DNA from: Pedobacter sp. Bi126
GTDB taxonomy: Bacteria; Bacteroidota; Bacteroidia; Sphingobacteriales; Sphingobacteriaceae
DNA: 50,654 bases
NCBI RefSeq assembly: GCF_918698245.1
Contig: NZ_CAKKMS010000013.1
Span: forward strand, 1 to 50,654
Direction: 5' to 3'
Part shown: positions 18,501-26,282 of the stretch, one piece after another
Layout: every line of letters starts with the position of its first letter
How positions within the stretch are numbered: the first letter of the stretch is position 1
The notes under the pieces: generated by a model
What the model was told of the DNA's origin: nothing
Databases searched by the model: none
What the model saw: the letters and a program-made list of their open reading frames with translations, nothing else
Made by a program: the position numbers and the translations under genes

Positions 18501-19605
18501 CTCCTACAAGCATACTGCTGATACCCCTGTTTCCAAACGGCAGTGGCTTAATTTTTAAATTATAACGCTGATGATCTATTTTGTACAGTCCGTTTACTGC
18601 ATTTATCCACACGATACCGTTCATGTCTTTATACGACTCACCGTTGGCATAGTTTTTTATGCTACCGATCTTTTCCCACTTTTTTGACAGTATACCATAG
18701 CGATAAAAACCGTTGCTACCCCCAATGAGCAGCGATCTGTCATCCAAGGGCATAATACTGAAGACGGAATATGTTTCATTTTCCGGATGCTGAATCTTAG
18801 AGAATTTACTGCTTTTTACGTCGAAATTAAAAAGACCGTTCCAATAGGTTCCAACCCATATACTTCCATTTGAAGCGTAACTGAGGGACCAAATGTCATT
18901 TGGATTTTTCTCTCCATTGACGTGATATTGACGGAAGCTGGTAAAGAGCCTGCTTTTTTTATCAAATTTGTTAAGCCCCCCGCTCCAATTCCCCAGCCAT
19001 AAATTGTTGCCGTCATCCTGGATGATCGCGTTAACAGATTTGCCTACCATACTGCCTGGTCTTGTGGGATGTGGCTTATAAATCCGAAATTGTTGCCGAT
19101 CGGGTATATACTGATTAAATCCATCATCGGTACCAATCCAAACGGTTTCTTCCCTATCACACAAAATAGACCATACCTTATTATTGCTTAAAGAGCCTGG
19201 CTTTTTTTCGTTGTGGAAAAATCTTTTGAAAGTTTCAGAAAGCGGATCGAACAGATTGAGCCCGTCCATTGTTGCCACCCATATCCGGCCCTGACGGTCC
19301 AAACAGAGTGCGTTGATATAATTATTTGTAATGGAGGTGCTATCACCTATTTTCTTTGAAAATACCTTAAAATTAAAGCCATCGAAACGGCACAGGCCAT
19401 TTTCGGTTCCAACCCATATAAACCCCTTTTTATCTTGTAATGTAGCAGTAGTGCTCTTTGAGGGAAGCCCATTGGCTATCGTATAGTTTTTGGCAGTTAA
19501 CCATCGTTTGCTGACGGATTCGTCATTTATAGACTGGGCAAAAGCAGCATGAAAGCTAATTATGATCAGACAAAATGAAAAAAACATTCTGATGGCAATC
19601 ATCAT
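15502..19605 (-). CDS. Hybrid two-component system (HTCS) sensor kinase/response regulator
   Basis: One-protein sensor and transcription activator typical of Bacteroidota glycan loci. The 1367-residue product has a signal peptide (about 1-23, ending AAFAQ). A periplasmic beta-propeller follows, with repeated WVGTxxGL-type blades (KGFIWVGTENGLCRFDG, GRIWVATMDGLNLFD and others, about 35-660). Next come a Y_Y_Y domain (about 695-765), one transmembrane helix (about 773-795), a HisKA domain with phospho-acceptor His839 in NISHEFRTPL, an ATPase domain (NLLSNAFKFTPEGG near 950, FGIGLYLVK), a receiver with phospho-acceptor Asp1149 (VVISDVMM) and a C-terminal AraC-type HTH (about 1261-1350). All catalytic motifs are intact. 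It probably binds the 30-bp box repeated before SusC 1, SusC 2 and the fucosidase (inference). Confidence 0.96.
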   Translation of the reverse strand: MMIAIRMFFSFCLIIISFHAAFAQSINDESVSKRWLTAKNYTIANGLPSKSTTATLQDKKGFIWVGTENGLCRFDGFNFKVFSKKIGDSTSITNNYINALCLDRQGRIWVATMDGLNLFDPLSETFKRFFHNEKKPGSLSNNKVWSILCDREETVWIGTDDGFNQYIPDRQQFRIYKPHPTRPGSMVGKSVNAIIQDDGNNLWLGNWSGGLNKFDKKSRLFTSFRQYHVNGEKNPNDIWSLSYASNGSIWVGTYWNGLFNFDVKSSKFSKIQHPENETYSVFSIMPLDDRSLLIGGSNGFYRYGILSKKWEKIGSIKNYANGESYKDMNGIVWINAVNGLYKIDHQRYNLKIKPLPFGNRGISSMLVGDSSIWFGTDNGLFKVERKSGKTQLFTKSQAANSLTSNNISDLYFDTNGILWILTENGFDSYDERKAVFTHHYHHSSIGNLFNEDVFRSILELDKGVYVLATDAGIKIFDRNKNKYQHFYNQPQNALSINNNHAYVLCKASDGRIWVGTYGGGVNIFDRKTGSFTQVTTDNGLSSNVINKIFLDTKKNIWICTPDGLNMYNPRTKQFQGYSKREGFSSNIFKDIIEDSQGTIWLITENGISSLVPATSKVRNFDEADGFSVNAILGRNGDSIFVAGSKGYIAFHPKQVTLNEGSPKVYITDFMVFSKSVLPKQTGPLKENINTAKEIVLEYDQSVFSLEFVALNYADPMKIEYAYRLVGFDKKWNEVGNQRNATYTNLNPGLYRFEVKATNSDRTWNNEATTLIIRIRSPWYLTWWAYVIYTMLILLGAGIYISYRRKQEKLRYEIKIAHLESEKEKELNEKRSTFFTNISHEFRTPLTLIINPVKDLLHQDGRYLDTRNMNIIYRNAKRLLGLVDQLLRYSKVDAQGDTLKTSGVNIVELVKEVYLCFDHQAKSNRIDYSFHSSSAAIQIIADREKLEIVIFNLLSNAFKFTPEGGKIGIDIKENDADVTIEVKDSGCGISPEAQEKIFNRFYQEPAKNRSFGGGFGIGLYLVKTFVELHGGKINCLSDAHSGTTFHVQILKGGNYISSSTIDTDVEQDPIFFKALDQHGLEIAVEQHDELLLNDFVSEERKSILIIDDNEEIASYLRQIFAKEYHILQAWNGESGLSIIRELLPDVVISDVMMNGIGGIELCQKVKEDESICHIPIVLLTANTSEEVKLKGIESGADDFISKPFDKNLLMARIAGILRSKNSLQNYFYSEITLNPNSLKISAEYKDFLKNCISIVERHIDDPDFNIKTLAEELGMSRENLYKRIKSISGHSSNSFIRFIRLRKAAEIFISTENTIRQTMYSVGMNDIKYFREQFKKVFLMNPSEYIKKYRRVFSKTVSVNQDLKRKKI

Positions 19606-19856
19606 AATATACTTGGTTTGGTGGGTAAACTTAGTACATTAAAGGCGGATATCATACAGGGCGATAAAAATTCACGTGTCTCAGACTATCTAAATGGGCT
19701 CATTTTTGTAATCAGACCAAGATGTCTTTTGATCCCATTTAAGATTTCTTATCTCAAAAGCCACATCAGAATAAGATGCAGTACACCATCAGGAAGGTCT
19801 TTTTCTAGCGGTTAGCGGGAAGAGGCATAGCGCTGCTTTCATTAATGGCTGGTCGT

Positions 19857-20207
19857 TTACTTAATTTGTTTTGCGCAATCCAATTCGAATATTTTTTCCA
19901 TAAGTACCCACTTCACTCCTTCGTCGGCAAAGGGCAAAGGTTGCTGAAACTTCCACATGAGTTTTTCCCATTGCTGGACCTTTTCATTTTTCTCATCCAT
20001 CTGCGCCTTATGTGAGAAACTGAACTCTTCGGTGGTTTCCATCGACATAAATAGCCGATTTGAAACCCTATAGATTTCCATTTTTAAAATTCCGGAATCA
20101 ATAATGCTAGCCGTTATTTCCGGCCAGCCATGTTTATGGTAGTCTTCGTATTCTGCAATGAGCGCAGCGTCATCAATTAGATCAAGCGCAAGGGCGTATT
20201 TTTTCAT
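19857..20207 (-). CDS. L-rhamnose mutarotase family protein (RhaM/COG3254; likely L-fucose/L-rhamnose mutarotase)
   Basis: Interconverts alpha and beta anomers of a 6-deoxy sugar so that the released sugar can enter catabolism. The start at 20207 (MKKYALALDL) is preferred because the family begins there; the longer frame from 20243 adds 12 non-conserved residues. The 116-residue length fits the family. Visible motifs are YEDYHKHGWPEI (candidate catalytic His24), GILKMEIYRVSNRLFMSMET and the C-terminal WVLMEKIFELD. It is cytoplasmic. It lies 215 bp downstream of the fucosidase on the same strand, so L-fucose is the likely substrate (inference), although the family is named for rhamnose. I see no separate promoter. 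Confidence 0.88.
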   Translation of the reverse strand: MKKYALALDLIDDAALIAEYEDYHKHGWPEITASIIDSGILKMEIYRVSNRLFMSMETTEEFSFSHKAQMDEKNEKVQQWEKLMWKFQQPLPFADEGVKWVLMEKIFELDCAKQIK

Positions 20208-20422
20208 ATTTAAAGGTGTATTTGAAAGTTCTTTGGCTTGCAATTGAGACGCTGATGGGCAGAATAGATTTTTCTAAACCTTGGCATTTATTGTAAGTCT
20301 TCAAGCCAACAATGGGGTAAAGTAAGCTGACCGATGTAAATCTCCGGTTATGTAAACACTACTGATACAACCCACCATGCTTGAGGCTATTATCAATCTC
20401 TTAAAACCGGAGAACAATACCA

Positions 20423-22087
20423 TTAAGCAATTCTTAGTGGATTGGCATAAGAAGCCGATGGCTTAACATCAGGAAAGTAAACTTTAAGGCCATCTGCATT
20501 TCTTTCAAATTTCAGTTCCTGGCCTGTTGCTACAAGCTGTACACTGTTTATTTTTTGGGGATAAGATGAACTATCTATCGCTAGACTTGTAATAAGCACA
20601 GATCCGTCAGTTGGCCAGGCCATCACAGTAGCGAAAAGCGCGTTTCCCTTTGCGGTGAAGCGTATGTCCTGCTGACTAAAAGGCTTTCCTTTACCTTCAT
20701 TAAACCCCTGTGCAGTTAATGAAGCGGCCTGGTTCTGTGCCGGTCCTTCTCCAAATATCTTCCACGGCCGCGTTCCATAGATACTGTCTCCATTTGCGTT
20801 CATCCAGATACCGATTTCTTCAACAATTTTGCGTTCCAGTTCATCAATTGTGCCATCACCCCGAACAGGAATATTCAGCATCAGGTTTCCATTTTTACTC
20901 ACCACATCAACCAGGGTATGGATAATCGTTTTTGGGGTTTTATAAGCCTTCCTGTCGTATATCCCCCTATCGTAGTGCCAGTCACCGATGCAGGTGTCAG
21001 TTTGCCATGGCAGAGGCTCTATACTATTGCTCTGCCCGCGTTCAATATCCCATACCATCGCTTTCCGCTGCTCTTGGGTGAGGATCTTACCGGTGATAAC
21101 TGCGGTTAGTTTACCATTGTCCTTAATGCTTTTATTGTACATATGAGCAGCAATTTTCAAACCGGCATCACTAATGGGCCACATTGGAAACTGTGAATCA
21201 TCAAAATATATCATATCCGGGCGGTATTTATCGATCAGGTCGATTGTCCGGTTAAAGAATTTATCGATGTATGCTTTGCTAGGTGGAGTTACGCCATTAC
21301 CCCAATGCCATTGTTTATGGATCATGCCATCATCTTCGCTGTTTTTACTGAGCTCATGATTTTGGGCGTAAAGTTCCTGTGGATCAAGTCCATCCCACCA
21401 TTTGCCTTTTCCATCCTTTTTGGTAAGGGTTCCATCATAGGGTACTCCTGCCAACGGGCCCGTTTTATCAGCTCGCTGAGCAGTTTCAAACCAGCTCCAG
21501 GTATGTGCTGCATGGACACTTACAGCAAAAGGAAGCCCATGTTTTTTTGCGGCGGCGGCCCAGCCGCCGATGATATCCTTTTTAGGTCCTTGTTTTACCG
21601 AATTCCAGTTTTTCTGATATTTACTATCGTATAAGTCTAAATTGTCGTGATGATTGGCGAGTGCCATGAAATATTTTGCCCCTGCGCTTTTGTATAGGGA
21701 AACCAATGCTTCCGGATCCCATTTTTCTGCCTTCCAGATATTGATTACATCTTTGAATCCAAATTTAGACGGATGCCCATATTTCTCGACATGGTATTTA
21801 TATTTCCAATTGCCCTCCATGTACATGTTCCTTGCATACCAGTCTCCTGCTTCCGGCTGGCATTGTGGTCCCCAATGAGCCCACATTCCAAATTTTGCGT
21901 CTCTAAACCACTCAGGCGTCTGATAGTTGGAGAGCGATTCCCAAGTTGGAGAAAATGGTCCAGCTAAGATTTTTTCAACAAATTCTTTTGCGGCATCCCT
22001 GTTTATTGCCAGGGCAGAAAGTTTACTGGAAAGCAATATTGCAGGCAAACCTAGGCTAAGGCTTTGGATAAGTTTTCTACGGTTCAT
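20423..22087 (-). CDS. GH29 alpha-L-fucosidase
   Basis: Hydrolyses terminal alpha-linked L-fucose from glycans, probably in the periplasm. I start it at 22087 (MNRRKLIQSLSLGLPAILLS), a signal peptide with a Tat-like RR pair; the longer frame to 22195 would run through the predicted promoter. The 554-residue product shows the GH29 N-terminal pattern WFRDAKFGMWAHWGPQCQPE (60-79) and WYARNMYMEG. It also has ANHHDNLDLYDS (His146-His147) and a candidate nucleophile Asp296 in MIYFDDSQFPMWP. A C-terminal beta domain ends the protein. The acid/base residue varies in this family and I cannot assign it. It is the only glycoside hydrolase recognised in the locus. The HTCS-type promoter lies directly upstream. 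Confidence 0.93.
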   Translation of the reverse strand: MNRRKLIQSLSLGLPAILLSSKLSALAINRDAAKEFVEKILAGPFSPTWESLSNYQTPEWFRDAKFGMWAHWGPQCQPEAGDWYARNMYMEGNWKYKYHVEKYGHPSKFGFKDVINIWKAEKWDPEALVSLYKSAGAKYFMALANHHDNLDLYDSKYQKNWNSVKQGPKKDIIGGWAAAAKKHGLPFAVSVHAAHTWSWFETAQRADKTGPLAGVPYDGTLTKKDGKGKWWDGLDPQELYAQNHELSKNSEDDGMIHKQWHWGNGVTPPSKAYIDKFFNRTIDLIDKYRPDMIYFDDSQFPMWPISDAGLKIAAHMYNKSIKDNGKLTAVITGKILTQEQRKAMVWDIERGQSNSIEPLPWQTDTCIGDWHYDRGIYDRKAYKTPKTIIHTLVDVVSKNGNLMLNIPVRGDGTIDELERKIVEEIGIWMNANGDSIYGTRPWKIFGEGPAQNQAASLTAQGFNEGKGKPFSQQDIRFTAKGNALFATVMAWPTDGSVLITSLAIDSSSYPQKINSVQLVATGQELKFERNADGLKVYFPDVKPSASYANPLRIA

Positions 22088-22119
22088 ATACATTTGGTCA
22101 GCATGATCTAATACAAAAA

Positions 22120-22188
22120 CAAATTTATCGATGTGACCAGGTACATTTTTATAAAAAAATGACTTTTTTTTATAAAAATCCGACTTTT
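22120..22188 (-). promoter_or_regulatory. Fucosidase promoter with the third copy of the HTCS-type box
   Basis: Minus-strand -7 element TAAATTTG (plus 22120-22127) with a box at 22159-22188 aligning without gaps to those at 5506 and 14171. Conserved blocks are GACTT, TTTTTATA, TCCGA and TTTTCG. The offset from the -7 element is one base shorter than in the other two. It predicts a transcript starting about 26 nt before the ATG at 22087. Confidence 0.68.
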
Positions 22189-22362
22189 CGAACATCCTTC
22201 ACTTACCCTAATGGCCATAATTTTTACTCAGGCAACAATCCTATAAGCCTTGTTAACAATCCATATGATCGAGCGAACTCTATTTCGATAACTTGCCTGA
22301 CTTATCCAAAACCGTCTACAGAACTCGCTCGCTTTGGTGGCCAAATGATCCTTCCTTCAGCA

Positions 22363-22695
22363 TTACACCAAATTCTCCAGACCGAATTCGATTAATTTAT
22401 CAAGAACCGGAAGGGTTTTCTTTCCTAGGTCGGTCAGCCTGTATTCAACTTTTGGAGGGATTTCAGGGTAAGCCTTTCTACTGACGAGTTTATTTTTGAC
22501 CAGCATCGTTAACTCCTGTATGAGCATTTTCTCACTGATATCCGGAATTGCCTTTTTCAGCTGACCGTACCTTATCACATTATCATTGATCTGAAAAATT
22601 ATCATCAGTGTCCATTTGCCTCCTAAAAGCCTTAATGATGCTTTAACGGGACATCCTTTGTCGCAAGGAATAATTTTTTGTGCTTTTTCTTCCAT
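22363..22695 (-). CDS. HxlR-family transcriptional regulator (copy 1)
   Basis: Small winged-helix repressor of the HxlR/YodB type, a family that often senses quinones, aldehydes or other electrophiles through an N-terminal cysteine. The 110-residue product has the conserved Cys15 (GCPVKASL; an extra Cys11), the family core LLGGKWTLMIIFQI, the recognition region ISEKMLIQELTMLVKNKLV and EIPPKVEYRLTDLGK. It is divergent from the NmrA/NTF2 operon over a 109-bp gap that holds the operator at 22711-22760. Close paralogue of the HxlR at 26283-26612, sharing RYG-LK-AIP-ISEKMLIQEL and the LIEFGLENL-type end. Autoregulation is likely (inference). Confidence 0.93.
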   Translation of the reverse strand: MEEKAQKIIPCDKGCPVKASLRLLGGKWTLMIIFQINDNVIRYGQLKKAIPDISEKMLIQELTMLVKNKLVSRKAYPEIPPKVEYRLTDLGKKTLPVLDKLIEFGLENLV

Positions 22696-22710
22696 TGATA
22701 ATCAATAATT

Positions 22711-22760
22711 CTAACCAAAAGGTATGTGCCCAACCTTTTGGTAAGTACTTGTACAAAGGT
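22711..22760 (+). promoter_or_regulatory. HxlR operator, copy A
   Basis: Two 15-bp direct repeats of the form AACC-N4-GGTAWGT (from 22713 and 22732, period 19 bp), followed by ACTTGTAC. The first half-site ACCAAAAGGT and the second ACCTTTTGGT are also perfect inverted repeats of one another. Aligned without gaps, 40 of 50 positions match copy B; copy C before the NTF2-like gene at 38288 keeps the same blocks. Confidence 0.75.
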
Positions 22761-22804
22761 ATGTAAATATTGAATTTTGCTCTAGTTAACCTTAAATAAA
22801 AAAA

Positions 22805-23701
22805 ATGAAAATATTAGTATTTGGAGCCACAGGCTCCCAACAATTCAATATCATACCTGAGGCAATAAAGAAAAACGCAGAGGTATTTGCTGTAACAAGT
22901 AATGAGAAAGGTGCTACCAAGTTAAAGGATGCTGGTGCGGTTCCCTTGTTTGGAAACATGGGCGACGCTGCGCAAATGCTAGAGGTCACAAAAGATATTG
23001 ATGCAATTGCCTTTATGATTCCAGTTTCGTTGCCCAACCCTCTTGACGGATTCCAATTTTCAAAAAATGTTATCGACGCGGCCAAAGCGAACGGTGTTAA
23101 AAAAATTGTTTGGAATACCAGCGGTTGGCTGCCGGACCAAAAGACAGGTATGCCCACGGATGATGTAAAACTGGATGTCAAGGATTATCTTTTGGAAAGC
23201 GGGTTGCAGTACGTAATAATCGAACCCACCATTTACATGGAAAATATGATGGGCGCTTTCTGTGCACCTTTTGTTTCCGAAAAGAAAAAACTCGCCTATC
23301 CGACTCCTGAGCCTATGCCAATCGGTTGGATTGCCTCTAGGGACGTGAGTGCGCTAGTCGTTGAAGCTATCTACAGCGCCGATCTGACTGCGGATACTTT
23401 TCAGGTAAGCGGGCTTGAAAATCTTAAGGGAGATGAGCTTGCGGAACGCTTTTCTCAAGGTGTTAGTGAGAAGATAGATTACTACACACAGCCTACTGAA
23501 GAGTTTAAAGGAATTTTGGCGCCATTTGTTGGTGATGCTGCAGCTGACGCGGTAGCTTCATATTACAGAGGCCTTCAGGAAAGCAATAAATATCCCCTGA
23601 AATTCAATTCTGAAATGGATAAAATATTGCAGAAGCTGCCTGTAAAGATGACATCGCTGGCCCAGTGGGCCAAAATAAACAAGGATTTTTTTATTAAATA
23701 A
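22805..23701 (+). CDS. NmrA-like NAD(P)-binding atypical short-chain dehydrogenase
   Basis: Probable cytoplasmic redox sensor or reductase of the NmrA/SDR superfamily. The 298-residue product begins with a Rossmann beta-strand and GATGSQQF (residues 7-14). The usual third glycine of GxxGxxG is a glutamine here, which could alter dinucleotide preference. It also shows a DIDAIAFMIP strand, VKKIVWNTSGW in place of the classical SDR catalytic region, and IIEPTIYMENMMG. It is divergent from HxlR copy 1 and precedes an NTF2-like gene by 13 bp, forming an operon. Operator copy A lies just upstream. Substrate unknown; quinone or aldehyde detoxification is plausible from context (inference). Confidence 0.88.
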   Translation: MKILVFGATGSQQFNIIPEAIKKNAEVFAVTSNEKGATKLKDAGAVPLFGNMGDAAQMLEVTKDIDAIAFMIPVSLPNPLDGFQFSKNVIDAAKANGVKKIVWNTSGWLPDQKTGMPTDDVKLDVKDYLLESGLQYVIIEPTIYMENMMGAFCAPFVSEKKKLAYPTPEPMPIGWIASRDVSALVVEAIYSADLTADTFQVSGLENLKGDELAERFSQGVSEKIDYYTQPTEEFKGILAPFVGDAAADAVASYYRGLQESNKYPLKFNSEMDKILQKLPVKMTSLAQWAKINKDFFIK

Positions 23702-23714
23702 ATGTTGATATTAT

Positions 23715-24104
23715 ATGGATGCAAAAGATATTGTAGCATCATACTTTGATGCATTGGCAAAAGGCGAAATGGAGCGGACACTTTCGTTTTTTGCCCTTGA
23801 GGCCAAATGGGACCAACCGGGCAGAAACAAATTTGCAGGAATTAAAAGCAACCTGGGTGAAATTATTAAAATGTTTGAAGGCATTATGAGTGATACCTTG
23901 GGGCATATGACTGTGGCACCAACCGGAAAAATGATGGAAAATGCCGGTCTGGTGGCAGTTCCAGTTTGGTTTAGCGCCCAAAAGGAAGGCAAAACAATGA
24001 ACCTTGGAGGTTTAGACCTATTTGAAATCAAAGAGGACAAGATTATCCACGTGTGGACGTTTTCAGCAGACCAGCCGGTTGACGACGAGTTTTGGGGAGA
24101 ATAG
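23715..24104 (+). CDS. NTF2-like/SnoaL-like protein (paralogue 1)
   Basis: A 129-residue alpha+beta cone-fold protein of the nuclear transport factor 2/SnoaL superfamily, which includes small isomerases, cyclases and binding proteins. Visible features are the N-terminal helix DIVASYFDALAKGEMERTLS, KWDQPGRNKFAGIKSN, and the closing strands LFEIKEDKIIHVWTFSADQP ending FWGE. It follows the NmrA-like gene by 13 bp and is probably co-transcribed. A closely related paralogue is at 37899-38288 (same FAG-K, DLFE-K, KII-VW-FS-DQ and FWGE motifs). No catalytic residue can be assigned with confidence. Confidence 0.88.
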   Translation: MDAKDIVASYFDALAKGEMERTLSFFALEAKWDQPGRNKFAGIKSNLGEIIKMFEGIMSDTLGHMTVAPTGKMMENAGLVAVPVWFSAQKEGKTMNLGGLDLFEIKEDKIIHVWTFSADQPVDDEFWGE

Positions 24105-24115
24105 CTGTCGAATAG

Positions 24116-24155
24116 AACGGAGCTGACCGGAATCTTCAAGCTATGCGGCTCCGTT
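24116..24155 (+). terminator. Hairpin between convergent genes
   Basis: Arms AACGGAGC (24116-24123) and GCTCCGTT (24148-24155) pair perfectly around a 24-nt loop, followed on the plus strand by a T-rich tract. It could end the NmrA/NTF2 operon and, read the other way, the convergent AraC gene. Confidence 0.45.
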
Positions 24156-24169
24156 TAAATATTATTGTT

Positions 24170-25132
24170 TTAAATGAAAATTTTTCCGGCCATAAATTCT
24201 GAAGTTGTCATACCAGTCTGAACTTTAAAAAACCTCATCAGATTGTTCGGCTCAGAGAAATTCAGATCATATGCAATTTCATTGATGGTCCTATTAGAGT
24301 GAAGGATCTGGTCCTGTATCTCAAATAACAACCGCTGTTTTAACAGCTGGCTTGCTGTTATCTGAAACTGAGCTTTTACGGCTTTATTAAGTGAAATCCT
24401 ACTGACACCAAGCATTTCCGTGTAGTCTCCGATCCGCTGTTTTTCCTTGAAATGAAGTTCGATCAGGTTCTTAAACAAAAATGGGATCTGTGTATTTCCA
24501 TCAACGTTTAAAGGCAGTCCGTATTGGCTGGCATATTGACGGTTCAACGATTGTAAAAGATAATATGTCAAAGATCGGATGATGTGCGAACTATCAAATT
24601 TACTGTCAATAAGCTCCGTTTTTATTTCGGTCAAAAACTTACAGTATTTTCGAAGATCCTCATGATCAATTGTAATGGACAATGGGAAGCTGAGCTGGTA
24701 AAAATACAGCAGACGATAGGTAAACAGCTTATCTGCGAAAAAGTCGTTTAGGAATTCCTCCTGAAATATTAATGTCGTAACTTCCAGACGCTCGACATCG
24801 AGTTGCCAGTTACGCTTTTGATAGGGTGAAATGAATATGATTGAATTATCTGATATGTTTATTTGCTTCTCATTAAGCAAAACAATTCCCGATGCTTTTT
24901 TAAAAAATAGAATTTCAAAGTAATCAGTATTAAATGTTGCCGTCAGGCTATAGTCAATATCCTTTTCTGTTAATACATTCAGTAGAAAATGTACACCGCA
25001 CTCGCCTTTATGGAATTTTATTGTTTTCAATTTTTTCGATCCGGCTAAAATTACTAAAATTCCTGTAACCATTTGATCTGAATGTTTTCTCGTGTATAAT
25101 ACCGGTTTCAAATAGCTCAGCTTAGTGCTCAT
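24170..25132 (-). CDS. AraC-family transcriptional regulator
   Basis: A 320-residue cytoplasmic regulator with an N-terminal cupin-like effector half (LNEKQINISDNSIIFISPYQ) and a C-terminal AraC HTH (about 225-315; RIGDYTEMLGVSRISLNKAV and EIAYDLNFSEPNNLMRFFKV, then TGMTTSEF). It is transcribed divergently from the metallo-beta-lactamase-fold gene at 25272 over 139 bp, so that gene is its most likely target (inference). Effector unknown. Confidence 0.9.
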   Translation of the reverse strand: MSTKLSYLKPVLYTRKHSDQMVTGILVILAGSKKLKTIKFHKGECGVHFLLNVLTEKDIDYSLTATFNTDYFEILFFKKASGIVLLNEKQINISDNSIIFISPYQKRNWQLDVERLEVTTLIFQEEFLNDFFADKLFTYRLLYFYQLSFPLSITIDHEDLRKYCKFLTEIKTELIDSKFDSSHIIRSLTYYLLQSLNRQYASQYGLPLNVDGNTQIPFLFKNLIELHFKEKQRIGDYTEMLGVSRISLNKAVKAQFQITASQLLKQRLLFEIQDQILHSNRTINEIAYDLNFSEPNNLMRFFKVQTGMTTSEFMAGKIFI

Positions 25133-25271
25133 AAACCGATTCTACCACTACTGCTGATCAATGGTTATCAAAACGCCACTTTTTAAACCAGGTTTGATAT
25201 CCCATGACCGACGCCTTCTATCGACCTTTGTTGCCATAGATAGAGGAATCAAAAAAAGTAAAGTTTAAGTT

Positions 25272-26111
25272 ATGAAAAAATTATTAGTAACAGCTGTCTT
25301 GTCATTGACAGCGATAGCGTCGTTTGGACAGAAAGTGTCCGGATCAAAGTCCAGCATTCAGCTTGTAAGGAACGCTACATTGATCATTCATTATGGTGGC
25401 CACAAGATTCTGGTTGACCCCATGCTCTCTGCCAAAGGTGCAATCGAGTCATGGGCCGGTATTGCAAGAAATCCGACAGTGGATATACGGATGCCAATGC
25501 AACAAATTACCGATAGTGTCGATTTAGTATTGGTCTCCCATACGCATGCTGATCACTTTGATGATGCTGCAAATAATATTTTGAAAAAATCTATAAAGAT
25601 TATTAATCAGCCGGCAGATAAGGTATTCTTCAGTTCGAAAGGCTACATCAATGCCGAGACCCTTGAAAACCAGACAAAGTGGGATAATATCAGTATAGAG
25701 CGGATAAATGGGGAACATGGATCAGGCAAAGTGTTGGAGATGATGGGCAAAACGTCAGGCTTCGTATTAAGAACAAAAGGTGGACCGACAATTTATATTA
25801 TGGGTGATGCTATATGGACCGACACCATCAAAGCAAATATCAAAAGCATCAAACCTGATATTATTGTGGTTAACTCAGGAGGAGCGCAGATCAAGGGTTT
25901 TGAAAATGTGCCGATCATTATGGATGAAAAACAGGTTATGCAACTTATATCCTCAAGCGGAAAGGCAAAAATACTTGCAGTGCATATGGATGCGCTTGAC
26001 CACTGCCGTACCACAAGACTCACATTAAGCGAGGAAGCAAAAAAAAATGGCGTTGGTAAGAACAAACTGGTGATCCTTAAGGATACGGAGATTTTTACCC
26101 TGACCAAATAA
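25272..26111 (+). CDS. Exported MBL-fold metallo-hydrolase (UlaG-like)
   Basis: Zinc-dependent hydrolase of the metallo-beta-lactamase superfamily. The 279-residue product starts with a signal peptide (about 1-19, ending ASFGQ), so it acts in the periplasm. The metal-binding motif is intact: SHTHADHFDD with His90, His92, Asp94 and His95. Further ligands are likely in IYIMGDAIWTD and VHMDALDHCRTTR. The small, single-domain form and the early HYGGHKILVDPM strand resemble UlaG-like lactonases and relatives rather than true beta-lactamases. Substrate unknown. Divergent AraC regulator upstream; an imperfect terminator follows at 26123-26171. Confidence 0.88.
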   Translation: MKKLLVTAVLSLTAIASFGQKVSGSKSSIQLVRNATLIIHYGGHKILVDPMLSAKGAIESWAGIARNPTVDIRMPMQQITDSVDLVLVSHTHADHFDDAANNILKKSIKIINQPADKVFFSSKGYINAETLENQTKWDNISIERINGEHGSGKVLEMMGKTSGFVLRTKGGPTIYIMGDAIWTDTIKANIKSIKPDIIVVNSGGAQIKGFENVPIIMDEKQVMQLISSSGKAKILAVHMDALDHCRTTRLTLSEEAKKNGVGKNKLVILKDTEIFTLTK

Positions 26112-26122
26112 TCAGAAAACGA

Positions 26123-26171
26123 AAATACACCGCCCAAAAAGAGTATTTGACTCATTTTTGCGGGTATTTTT
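26123..26171 (+). terminator. Probable terminator after the MBL-fold gene
   Basis: An AAATAC-A-CCGC arm (26123-26133) pairs with GCGGGTATTT (26160-26169) with one bulged A, followed by a short T-run. It lies 12 bp after the stop codon. Confidence 0.45.
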
Positions 26172-26282
26172 ATGCAAAAATAATCAACTGCATTTATCCC
26201 GGGCACGGCAAAGGCAATTTTCGGTCAAAGGATCTGCTTTTTCGAAATGGATTTTACTAGCTTAGTTATTTGTGATAGATGG

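Noticed and set aside
19691..19741. TAAATGGG/CCCATTTA inverted repeat after the mutarotase
   Set aside because: The 8-bp stem has a loop of about 35 nt and no U-tract, so it is too weak to call a terminator.
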